From positions 1-14,323 of the forward strand of contig JAQTWR010000027.1 in assembly GCA_028689195.1 (NCBI GenBank): a stretch of 14,323 nucleotides of DNA, written 5' to 3'. A model generated the notes under the pieces. The model had not been told where the DNA came from, ran no database searches, and was given only the letters and a program-made list of their open reading frames with translations. This document shows, piece after piece, positions 6,848 through 12,661 of this stretch. The DNA is from Anaerolineales bacterium. GTDB taxonomy: Bacteria > Chloroflexota > Anaerolineae > Anaerolineales > Villigracilaceae. Each line of letters begins with the position of its first letter. The first letter of the stretch is position 1. A program made the translations under genes and the position numbers.

Positions 6848-7321
6848 ATGTTTGAATCCGAACCGCCTCGCAACCGACTCCGCACGGCGCTCATTGCCAT
6901 CATCGTCGCCACTATTCCATGTTATTGCGTTGGGTTTGTCGCGCTGTCCGCCGTGCCGACGCCCAAAGTCGCAACCGAAACGCCGACCATCACCGCCACA
7001 GGCGCGGTCTTTACGCCAACCCTTAGCGCAACTCCGTCGGTCATTACCAGCACAATTACGTCAACGCCTACAATCACCGATACCCCAACGCAAACAAATA
7101 CTCCCACGTTCACGGTTACATGGACTCCCCTGCAGCCGAGTACGTTTACGCCAAGCGTTACGCCTTCCTTCACGGCGACGAATACGTTTACGGTTACGCC
7201 GTCCGTCACGTCCACGCCCACGCTTACCATTACGCCATCCGAAACGCCGACAGCGCCTACCGTAACGCCTTCCAGCACGCCCACGCCGCCAACGCCATCT
7301 CCCACCGCATTTGGCGGATAA
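6848..7321 (+). CDS. Membrane-anchored Thr/Pro-rich low-complexity protein
   Basis: This 157-residue protein has a short basic N-terminus, one hydrophobic segment (about 12-36, LRTALIAIIVATIPCYCVGF) and then about 115 residues of Thr, Pro, Ser and Val in TPT/TPS/TxTxT patterns, with the tail ending PTPSPTAFGG. That is the composition of an extracytoplasmic stalk or linker, and the threonines are possible O-glycosylation sites. No folded domain is seen. A lipobox is not present (IPC lacks the small residue before Cys). The codons are dominated by ACG, which makes the other frames open and produces false ORFs on both strands. The ATG is predicted to be leaderless. The gene may be co-transcribed with the M42 gene 54 bases downstream. 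The function is unknown. Confidence 0.75.
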   Translation: MFESEPPRNRLRTALIAIIVATIPCYCVGFVALSAVPTPKVATETPTITATGAVFTPTLSATPSVITSTITSTPTITDTPTQTNTPTFTVTWTPLQPSTFTPSVTPSFTATNTFTVTPSVTSTPTLTITPSETPTAPTVTPSSTPTPPTPSPTAFGG

Positions 7322-7331
7322 TCATACCCAA

Positions 7332-7365
7332 AGACCTGACAGGTTTCAAAAAACCTGTCAGGTCT
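7332..7365. repeat. Perfect 15-bp inverted repeat (REP-like hairpin)
   Basis: AGACCTGACAGGTTT and AAACCTGTCAGGTCT surround a CAAA loop. Each arm is itself nearly palindromic around ACCTG-A-CAGGT. No T-run follows, so it is a poor classical terminator. It fills most of the gap before the first M42 gene and may act as a dispersed REP-type unit or an mRNA-stabilising hairpin. Confidence 0.8.
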
Positions 7366-7375
7366 CATTCAAACT

Positions 7376-8446
7376 ATGAGCGACATTCTCCCCTTTCTAA
7401 AATCGTTAATTTCTGTTTCAGGTTTATCGGGATACGAAGCCCCCGTCGCGGACCTTATCTCTGCAAAGTGGATTCCGCTTGCCGATGAAGTCACGCGCAG
7501 CCGACTCGGCTCGGTGCATGGATTGAAACGCGGACTCGGCGGCGCGAAGATTTCGCGCCCTTCAATTTTAATCTCCGCCCACATGGACGCGATTGGGCTG
7601 ATGGTCTCGCGCATCGCGGATGGATTTTTGCACATCACCCACATCGGTGGCATTGACCCGCGCGTGCTGCCCGGTACGCCGGTTATTGTCCACGCTTCAA
7701 AAACGGATGAAGAACTCTACGGCGTGATCGTCATGCCGCCCGCCAATCTTTTACCCGAAGGCAAAGGCAGCGGCGTAATCGGGTTGCAGTATCTATTGAT
7801 AGAAACAGGACTCGCTCCGAAGGAAGTCGAGAAGCGCGTCGCCATTGGGGATAGAGTCTCTTTCGCCACAGAACCCGTCGAGATGGCGGGCGGATGTATC
7901 AGCGGTCACACGTTGGATAATCGCGCATCCGTCGCGGCGTTGACCATCTGCCTCGAGGAATTAAAAAATAAATCGCATGTGTGGGATGTTTGGGCGGTGG
8001 CTTCGGTTCAAGAAGAAGTGACCGCCGCAGGCGCGTTGACTTCCGCCTTTCAAATTCGCCCGACCATTGCGGTGGCTGTGGACGTAACTTTTGGCAAAGG
8101 CACGGGCGCAAGCGGCTATGAAACTTTTGCAATCGGCAAAGGCGTAACGTTAGGCATTAGCCCAAGCATTCATCCGTTTTTGTATAAACGATTTAAGGAA
8201 GTGGCGGAACGATTTGAAATTCCAGTCAAAGACGAAACCATGCCCGAATACTCGGCAACCGACGCGGATATGATTCAACTTGCGGCGGATGGAATTCCCA
8301 CGATGGTGATTGGCATTCCCGAAAGATACATGCACACGCCCGTCGAGTTGGTTTCGATCAAGGACGTTCAACGAACAGGGCGCTTGCTGGCTGAATTCGC
8401 CGCCTCGCTCGAAGCGGATTTTATGAATAAGATTGCCTGGGATTAG
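7376..8446 (+). CDS. M42 family metallo-aminopeptidase, divergent copy (1 of 3)
   Basis: This 356-residue member of the M42 (TET/FrvX/CelM) family of cytosolic di-metal aminopeptidases removes N-terminal residues from short peptides. The family residues are in place: His69 (AHMDAIG), Asp181 (HTLDNRAS), catalytic Glu213 and ligand Glu214 (VQEEVTAAG), Asp236 (AVDVTFGKG) and His320 (RYMHTPVE). It differs from the two downstream paralogues around these sites: AHMDA instead of HMDE or HIDE, HTLDN instead of K(A/S)xDD, and EEVTAAG instead of EEVG/IG. It may therefore have another specificity. The ATG follows a hairpin, and the nearest purine-rich stretch is too distant to be a convincing ribosome site. 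It heads a run of four peptidase genes on the same strand. Confidence 0.92.
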   Translation: MSDILPFLKSLISVSGLSGYEAPVADLISAKWIPLADEVTRSRLGSVHGLKRGLGGAKISRPSILISAHMDAIGLMVSRIADGFLHITHIGGIDPRVLPGTPVIVHASKTDEELYGVIVMPPANLLPEGKGSGVIGLQYLLIETGLAPKEVEKRVAIGDRVSFATEPVEMAGGCISGHTLDNRASVAALTICLEELKNKSHVWDVWAVASVQEEVTAAGALTSAFQIRPTIAVAVDVTFGKGTGASGYETFAIGKGVTLGISPSIHPFLYKRFKEVAERFEIPVKDETMPEYSATDADMIQLAADGIPTMVIGIPERYMHTPVELVSIKDVQRTGRLLAEFAASLEADFMNKIAWD

Positions 8447-8449
8447 TCC

Positions 8450-8529
8450 GTCATTGCGAGCGGAGCGAAGCAATCTCACTGCACTTGGGGATTGCTTCGG
8501 GCGAAGAACAAGAACGCCCTCGCAATGAC
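8450..8529. repeat. GTCATTGCGAG...CTCGCAATGAC repeat element (80 bp)
   Basis: The terminal arms GTCATTGCGAG (8450-8460) and CTCGCAATGAC (8519-8529) are perfectly complementary. An inner pair, GAAGCAATC (8468-8476) and GATTGCTTC (8490-8498), makes a second stem. It lies four bases after the first M42 stop codon and ends 19 bases before the second M42 start. A shorter copy is at 9606-9642. Confidence 0.85.
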
Positions 8530-8547
8530 ATACAAAAGAGAATCATT

Positions 8548-9594
8548 ATGCTATCCATCGGTCAACCGCAAATCAAACTGCTCGAAAAACTGTGCAACGC
8601 AATGTCCGTCTCAGGCGACGAAGGCGAAGTGCGGCGTATTGTGCTGGAAGAAGTAAAACCCTACGCCGACGAAGTCAAAGTGGACGCGCTGGGAAGCGTG
8701 CTGGTTAGAAAGAAATCTTCAACCAGGAATCCCTTGTGCGTGCTGCTCGACGCGCATATAGACGAAGTGGGCTTTATGATCGTCAACGACGACGAAGACG
8801 GTTTCTTTCAATTTCAAGTCGTCGGCGGCATTGACCCGCGTCATCTCGTTGGCAAACAAGTCATCGTCGGCAAGGAACATAACGTGGGCATCATCGGCGC
8901 GAAGCCGGTTCATCTCGCGTCGTCGTCCGAACTTGAACACGCCGTTGATGTGGACGCGATGCGCATTGATCTCGGTCCCGAAGGCAAAGCAAAAGTCGGC
9001 GACCGCGCAACCTTTGCGACGAAGTTCAAGCGCGTGGGACCGTCCATCATGTCTAAAGCGATTGACGACCGCATTGGCGTTGCGACGCTGATCGAACTGC
9101 TCAAACACGCGCCGAAACATATCGAGTTATGTTTATCGTTCAGCGTGCAGGAAGAGATCGGTTTGCGCGGCGCGAAAGTGGCGGGATATTATTTTGAACC
9201 CGATCTCGCCATCGCAGTCGATTCAACGCCCGCGCGCGATCTTCCGCATTTTGACGGCGATGAAAACTACGCCTACAACACGCGGCTCGGATTTGGTCCC
9301 GCAATTTATATGGCAAACAGCGCCACCATTGACGACCCGCGCCTTGTGCGTTTTCTTGCGGAAACCGCCGAGAAAAATAAAATTCAATATCAATTCCGCC
9401 AGCCCGGCGGAGGCGGCACAAACGCGGGCGCGATCCAACGCTCGCGGACGGGCGTGCCTGTCGTTTCTGTCTCTGTGCCGCACCGTTACACTCATTCTCC
9501 CATCAGCGTTTCGCGCGTGGAAGATTGGAAGAACACGTTGAATTTATTGTATGCGGCGTTGAATGGCATGACGCATGATTTGGTGAAAAGATAA
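8548..9594 (+). CDS. M42 family metallo-aminopeptidase (2 of 3)
   Basis: This 348-residue cytosolic aminopeptidase has all M42 metal and catalytic residues: His70 (DAHIDEVG), Asp173 (AIDDRIG), Glu202 and Glu203 (VQEEIGLRGA), Asp225 (AVDSTP) and His316 (HRYTHSP), plus a glycine-rich loop QPGGGGTNAG (285-294) typical of the active-site region. I start it at the ATG at 8548. The reading frame stays open back to a TTG at 8485, but that 21-residue extension is encoded by the repeat element and aligns with nothing in the paralogues, which begin a few residues before the helix LLEKLCNAMSVSG. The ribosome site is weak (AGAG at 8537). It is probably in one transcript with its neighbours. Confidence 0.94.
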   Translation: MLSIGQPQIKLLEKLCNAMSVSGDEGEVRRIVLEEVKPYADEVKVDALGSVLVRKKSSTRNPLCVLLDAHIDEVGFMIVNDDEDGFFQFQVVGGIDPRHLVGKQVIVGKEHNVGIIGAKPVHLASSSELEHAVDVDAMRIDLGPEGKAKVGDRATFATKFKRVGPSIMSKAIDDRIGVATLIELLKHAPKHIELCLSFSVQEEIGLRGAKVAGYYFEPDLAIAVDSTPARDLPHFDGDENYAYNTRLGFGPAIYMANSATIDDPRLVRFLAETAEKNKIQYQFRQPGGGGTNAGAIQRSRTGVPVVSVSVPHRYTHSPISVSRVEDWKNTLNLLYAALNGMTHDLVKR

Positions 9595-9605
9595 AAAAAC
9601 TTTCC

Positions 9606-9642
9606 GTCATTGCGAGGGAGCGATAGCGACCAAAGCAATGAC
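9606..9642. repeat. Short copy of the GTCATTGC...GCAATGAC repeat
   Basis: A 37-bp unit, GTCATTGCGAGGGAGCGATA.. to ..CAAAGCAATGAC, keeps only the outer arms of the element at 8450-8529, with the middle missing. It contains an ATG (9638) that extends the next reading frame but is unlikely to be the start. Confidence 0.75.
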
Positions 9643-9643
9643 G

Positions 9644-9648
9644 AAGGA
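9644..9648 (+). promoter_or_regulatory. Ribosome binding site fixing the S51 gene start
   Basis: AAGGA lies seven bases before the ATG at 9656. The alternative ATG at 9638 lies within the repeat and has no such site, so this one decides the start. Confidence 0.7.
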
Positions 9649-9655
9649 TTATTTA

Positions 9656-10375
9656 ATGAATGGATTAATCGCTTTACTTGGTTCTGGGGAATACCTGCCT
9701 GTAATGAACGAAGTGGATTCGTACCTGCTCGCAAATTGCAACGCGGATAAAAATCGCCAACCGCGCGTGGTTTGTCTGCCCACCGCGGCAGGACGCGAAG
9801 GCGACGCGAGCGTCAATCGTTGGTCAAAGATGGGCGAGGAACATTTCGTCAACCTCGGCGCGGATGTTCAAGCCCTGCCCGTCATTGACGCCGCATCCGC
9901 GAATGACCTCAACCACGCGGCGGTTGTCGAAGAAGCGGATTTGATCTACTTCTCAGGCGGCGACCCGCGCTATTTATATCAAACGATGAAAAACAGTCTC
10001 GTATGGCGGGCGGCGCAAAAAGCGTGGGAGCGCGGCGCGGCGTATGCGGGCTGCTCGGCGGGAGCGATGATTCTCGGCAAAGAGATTCCCGATTTCCGCG
10101 CGTTGGGAATGCGCTCCATCCCCGCGTTTGGACTTGTCCCGTTTGCTTTCGTCATGCCGCATTTCGACGCGATTCCGCTGTTTGGCAAGCCGCTCGTCTC
10201 GACTTTGAGCAAACGCTTGAAAGACGGCGAGACGATGATTGGCGTTGACGAGAACACCGCCGTCGTTGGAAAATTAAACGAAGAATGGATTGTCATGGGA
10301 CAAGCCAAAGCGCATGTGTTTACAAGGAATGACAGTAGGAATTATTCTGCTGGAGAAAAAATCATAATCAATTAA
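9656..10375 (+). CDS. Peptidase S51 family (PepE/cyanophycinase-like) serine peptidase
   Basis: This 239-residue protein has the class I glutamine-amidotransferase-like fold used by dipeptidase E and cyanophycinase. The nucleophile elbow is AGCSAGAMIL with Ser134, preceded by the family motif YFSGGDPRYLY (98-108). His169 (MPHFDA) is the likely catalytic histidine, and Asp198 or Glu199 (GVDENTA) fits the acidic site. The N-terminus LIALLGSGEY is typical of the fold. Dipeptidase E cleaves Asp-X dipeptides and cyanophycinase releases beta-Asp-Arg; the sequence alone does not tell which substrate applies. No cyanophycin synthetase is visible, so general peptide turnover is more likely. It sits between two M42 genes, with only eight bases before the next start, so coupled translation is likely. 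Confidence 0.88.
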   Translation: MNGLIALLGSGEYLPVMNEVDSYLLANCNADKNRQPRVVCLPTAAGREGDASVNRWSKMGEEHFVNLGADVQALPVIDAASANDLNHAAVVEEADLIYFSGGDPRYLYQTMKNSLVWRAAQKAWERGAAYAGCSAGAMILGKEIPDFRALGMRSIPAFGLVPFAFVMPHFDAIPLFGKPLVSTLSKRLKDGETMIGVDENTAVVGKLNEEWIVMGQAKAHVFTRNDSRNYSAGEKIIIN

Positions 10376-10383
10376 GAGGCGAC

Positions 10384-11385
10384 ATGAAACAATTACTGAA
10401 GACGCTTACAGAAACTTTCGGACCTTCGGGTTATGAAGACGCGGTGCGCGATTTAATTTTGAAAGAAGTCAAACCGCTCGCGGATGAAATCCGCGTGGAC
10501 GCGCTGGGGAATTTAATCGCGCGCAAGAAACCATTGAAGGGAGCAAAATCTCCAAAGCGAATCATGCTCGCGGCGCACATGGACGAGATCGGCGTGATTG
10601 CGAGTCATATTGATAAAAAAGGATTTGTGCGTTTTTCCAACATCGGCGGGACGTTCGGCAGGTACACGCTCGGCGCGCGCGTCCGCTTTTTGAACGGCGT
10701 CAAAGGCGTGGTGGGGTACGACCGCCTGGAGCAGATCAACGACCTGCTGCCCATCAACAAGATGTATATCGACGTGGGCGCGACCAGCAAAGCGGATTGT
10801 CCCGTCAAGGTTGGCGACGTGGCTGTGTTCGAGCAGGCGTTTACTGAAATGGGAGAGCGCATCGCCGCCAAGTCGCTGGATGATCGCGCGGGCGTGGCGG
10901 TTCTCATCGAAACCTTGCGCGGCATTAAATCCACGCAGAACGATTTGTATTTTGTTTTCACAACGCAAGAGGAAGTTGGATCGCATGGCGCGGGAACAGC
11001 CGCGTACGGCATTGATCCTGATCTTGGCATTGCGGTGGACGTGACGCCCACAGGCGATACGCCCGCGTCGTTGAAGATGGTGATGGAACTCGGCAAGGGA
11101 CCGTGCATTAAAATCCGCGATGCGTTCATGCTTGCCGATCCGCGCATGGTGACGTGGATGATTCAAACTGCGGAGAAGGCGAAGATTCCCTATCAACGCG
11201 AAGTGTTGTTGGTTGGCAGCTCGGACGCGCGAGAGATTCAAGTTGCGCGCGCGGGCGTGATTGCGGGCGCGGTGTCTATTCCCGTGCGTTATGTCCACTC
11301 CGCTTCAGAGATGGTGGATTATCGAGATTTGAAAAATTCGGTCAAGTTGTTGATAGCGCTGTTGGGTAAAGACGCGTCGTTGTAA
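10384..11385 (+). CDS. M42 family metallo-aminopeptidase (3 of 3)
   Basis: This 333-residue cytosolic aminopeptidase has the complete M42 residue set: His65 (AAHMDEIG), Asp166 (SLDDRAG), Glu196 and Glu197 (TQEEVGSHGA), Asp219 (AVDVTPTGDT) and His305 (VRYVHSASE). It is the most canonical of the three copies and resembles the FrvX/YsdC type. The start at ATG 10384 is supported by AGAGG overlapping the stop of the S51 gene. It is the last gene of the run and is followed by a strong terminator 17 bases later. With the other two paralogues it could form homo- or mixed tetrahedral (TET) dodecamers; that is inference from the family. Confidence 0.96.
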   Translation: MKQLLKTLTETFGPSGYEDAVRDLILKEVKPLADEIRVDALGNLIARKKPLKGAKSPKRIMLAAHMDEIGVIASHIDKKGFVRFSNIGGTFGRYTLGARVRFLNGVKGVVGYDRLEQINDLLPINKMYIDVGATSKADCPVKVGDVAVFEQAFTEMGERIAAKSLDDRAGVAVLIETLRGIKSTQNDLYFVFTTQEEVGSHGAGTAAYGIDPDLGIAVDVTPTGDTPASLKMVMELGKGPCIKIRDAFMLADPRMVTWMIQTAEKAKIPYQREVLLVGSSDAREIQVARAGVIAGAVSIPVRYVHSASEMVDYRDLKNSVKLLIALLGKDASL

Positions 11386-11401
11386 ACAAAATGCCCTCAA
11401 T

Positions 11402-11438
11402 AAAAATGGGTTTGGCGTTTTTTGCCAAACCCATTTTT
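11402..11438. terminator. Bidirectional intrinsic terminator
   Basis: The arms AAAAATGGGTTTGGC and GCCAAACCCATTTTT are perfectly complementary around GTTTTTT. It lies between the convergent third M42 gene and the DUF456 gene, with A-runs and T-runs that serve both directions. Confidence 0.94.
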
Positions 11439-11441
11439 AAT

Positions 11442-11951
11442 TTATTCAATCCACGCCCATAACCCCCAAAATAAAATCATCACGACCCCAATCCCGAACC
11501 TTGCTAAAAACGACCAGCCCCAGCCCGTCATCCATGCTTTGGTGTTATTGAACGCGGTCTGTTTGTCTTTTATCCTTCTCCACTCGGCGAGGAACAAACC
11601 AACGGGCGAAGCGATCATCCCGATTAACGGCGTGAAAAATAAACTGACGATGATCCCCGCCGCGAAGGATAGAATAATCGAACCCCACGGAATGTCTTTA
11701 TCGCGCATGTGTTTGGCGATGATGATGTTATCCACAATGTTGCCGCCGATCATCAAGAGCGTGATGAAGAAGAACAGCAGCCAGCCGACCCATGTCATGT
11801 TTCCGCCTATCGCTTGCAGGATTGCGTAGACCAGCGCGCCGAGCCACATTACGGTTAGACCGGGAAAGACGGGAACAATCAATCCGAACAAGCCTGATAA
11901 CAGGACAAGAAAGGTCAGAGCCTTCAAAAGCGTTTGCGCGAAAATTTCCAA
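11442..11951 (-). CDS. DUF456 family membrane protein
   Basis: This 169-residue integral membrane protein has about five hydrophobic segments (about 10-30, 33-51, 56-78, 92-120, 145-166). The pattern GLFGLIVPVFPGLTVMWLGA near the N-terminus and the glycine-rich middle GGNIVDNIIIAK fit DUF456, whose function is not established. The start is a TTG at 11951 with AAGGA six bases upstream; the first in-frame ATG would remove the first membrane segment. The gene follows the transposase gene on the same strand, separated only by a REP palindrome, and ends against the shared terminator. It may be a distal gene of the serS transcript, though no promoter of its own could be excluded. Confidence 0.85.
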   Translation of the reverse strand: MEIFAQTLLKALTFLVLLSGLFGLIVPVFPGLTVMWLGALVYAILQAIGGNMTWVGWLLFFFITLLMIGGNIVDNIIIAKHMRDKDIPWGSIILSFAAGIIVSLFFTPLIGMIASPVGLFLAEWRRIKDKQTAFNNTKAWMTGWGWSFLARFGIGVVMILFWGLWAWIE

Positions 11952-11957
11952 TGCAAA

Positions 11958-11962
11958 TCCTT
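11958..11962 (-). promoter_or_regulatory. Ribosome binding site supporting a TTG start
   Basis: AAGGA on the minus strand lies six bases before the TTG at 11951 and three bases downstream of REP unit 1. Confidence 0.65.
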
Positions 11963-11964
11963 GC

Positions 11965-11990
11965 GTAGCACAGGCTTAAGCCTGTGCTAC
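11965..11990. repeat. REP unit 1, perfect 26-bp palindrome GTAG...CTAC
   Basis: GTAGCACAGGCTT and its exact complement AAGCCTGTGCTAC form a perfect palindrome at the 3' end of the transposase gene. The central TTAA supplies that gene's stop codon. GTAG at the foot of the hairpin is the tetranucleotide recognised by characterised REP-associated transposases. Confidence 0.88.
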
Positions 11991-12626
11991 AGTCTGCGCT
12001 ACATAGATATATGCCCACTCATCCCAAGACTTTGCCAGCCCCGCCTTGACGGGGTTTTCGACAATGTAATTTAAGATGCGTGTTAATTCGCCATTATTGC
12101 GGACAAAGTGATCATAACTTTCGTCCTGCCAGAATTTGCCGCTATGACCGAGTTTCAGATTAGCATACCGCGCGCTGCGTCCTTTGATTAAGCGTAGCGC
12201 CTGGCTGAGAGGCGAGAGACGCTTTTTACCATCGTTTTTATCGAAGCGGGAAAAATCCGCTAATAGATGAACATGATTTGGCATAATGCAATACGCCAAC
12301 ATATCGTAACGAATTCCATCCAAGCGTCGGATTTCTTGCATGATAATTTCCGCGATTTCCGCATCGCGCAGGTGAGTTGGTCCGTGCGCCATCTTATCAA
12401 GCCATTCGTCGTAGCGCCCGAAAAATTTCTTTTGAATTTTGTAACGTTCCATTAACAAAGCGTTTTCGCTCAAATTCGTCTTCAAGCGCCGTTCTTCTTG
12501 TTCAAACTCTGCCCGCAGTTGCTCGATAACCTCCACAGGGATAGAACCCGCCAACCGAAACGTGACAAAAAAAATCGCGCCAGTAGGGTGAATATGCGGA
12601 AGGTTACGGCGATGGATGATGGTCAT
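11976..12626 (-). CDS. REP-associated tyrosine transposase (RAYT, Y1 HUH family)
   Basis: This 216-residue single-strand DNA endonuclease of the IS200/IS605-related Y1 family is a domesticated type linked to REP palindromes. It has the N-terminal strand AIFFVTFRL (17-25), the HUH metal motif MPNHVHLL (His118 and His120), the region ESYDHFVRN with candidate catalytic Tyr171, and the family ending YIVENPVKAGL (187-197). GGAG five bases upstream supports the ATG at 12626. Two REP palindromes flank it, at 11965-11990 and 12636-12661. The last residues VAQTVAQA and the stop codon are encoded by REP sequence. It lies 31 bases after serS without an obvious terminator, so it probably depends on serS transcription. 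It looks intact. Confidence 0.93.
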   Translation of the reverse strand: MTIIHRRNLPHIHPTGAIFFVTFRLAGSIPVEVIEQLRAEFEQEERRLKTNLSENALLMERYKIQKKFFGRYDEWLDKMAHGPTHLRDAEIAEIIMQEIRRLDGIRYDMLAYCIMPNHVHLLADFSRFDKNDGKKRLSPLSQALRLIKGRSARYANLKLGHSGKFWQDESYDHFVRNNGELTRILNYIVENPVKAGLAKSWDEWAYIYVAQTVAQA

Positions 12627-12635
12627 TTTTACTCC

Positions 12636-12661
12636 GTAGCACAGGCTTAAGCCTGCGCTAC
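12636..12661. repeat. REP unit 2, 26-bp near-perfect palindrome GTAG...CTAC
   Basis: This unit is identical to REP unit 1 at 25 of 26 positions (CCTGCGCTAC instead of CCTGTGCTAC at the right end). It lies between serS and the transposase gene. On the minus strand its leading GTAG contains the TAG stop codon of serS, and its other end sits directly before the GGAG of the transposase gene. Confidence 0.87.

Noticed and set aside
6678..7265. 195-residue plus-strand open frame crossing the sbcC start and the promoter palindrome
   Set aside because: It overlaps the sbcC N-terminus in antisense and the Thr/Pro gene in another frame; the Arg/Pro/Ser-rich translation looks like a shadow.
7332..7365. 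Intrinsic terminator after the Thr/Pro-rich gene
   Set aside because: The stem is perfect but no T-run follows on the plus strand, so it was listed as a repeat.
6922..7368. 148-residue minus-strand Val/Gly-rich open frame
   Set aside because: It is the mirror of the ACG-rich Thr/Pro coding repeat; the low-complexity VGV pattern follows directly from that and has no independent support.
9656..10375. Cyanophycin degradation assigned to the S51 gene
   Set aside because: The fold and nucleophile fit, but no cyanophycin synthetase or other cyanophycin gene is visible and the neighbours are general aminopeptidases.
10513..11298. 261-residue minus-strand open frame opposite the third M42 gene
   Set aside because: His/Arg/Ala-rich translation with no motif; the sense strand has a complete M42 active site.
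11976..12661. Composite transposon carrying serS or DUF456
   Set aside because: Only REP palindromes flank the RAYT. No longer terminal repeats or target duplications enclose neighbouring genes.
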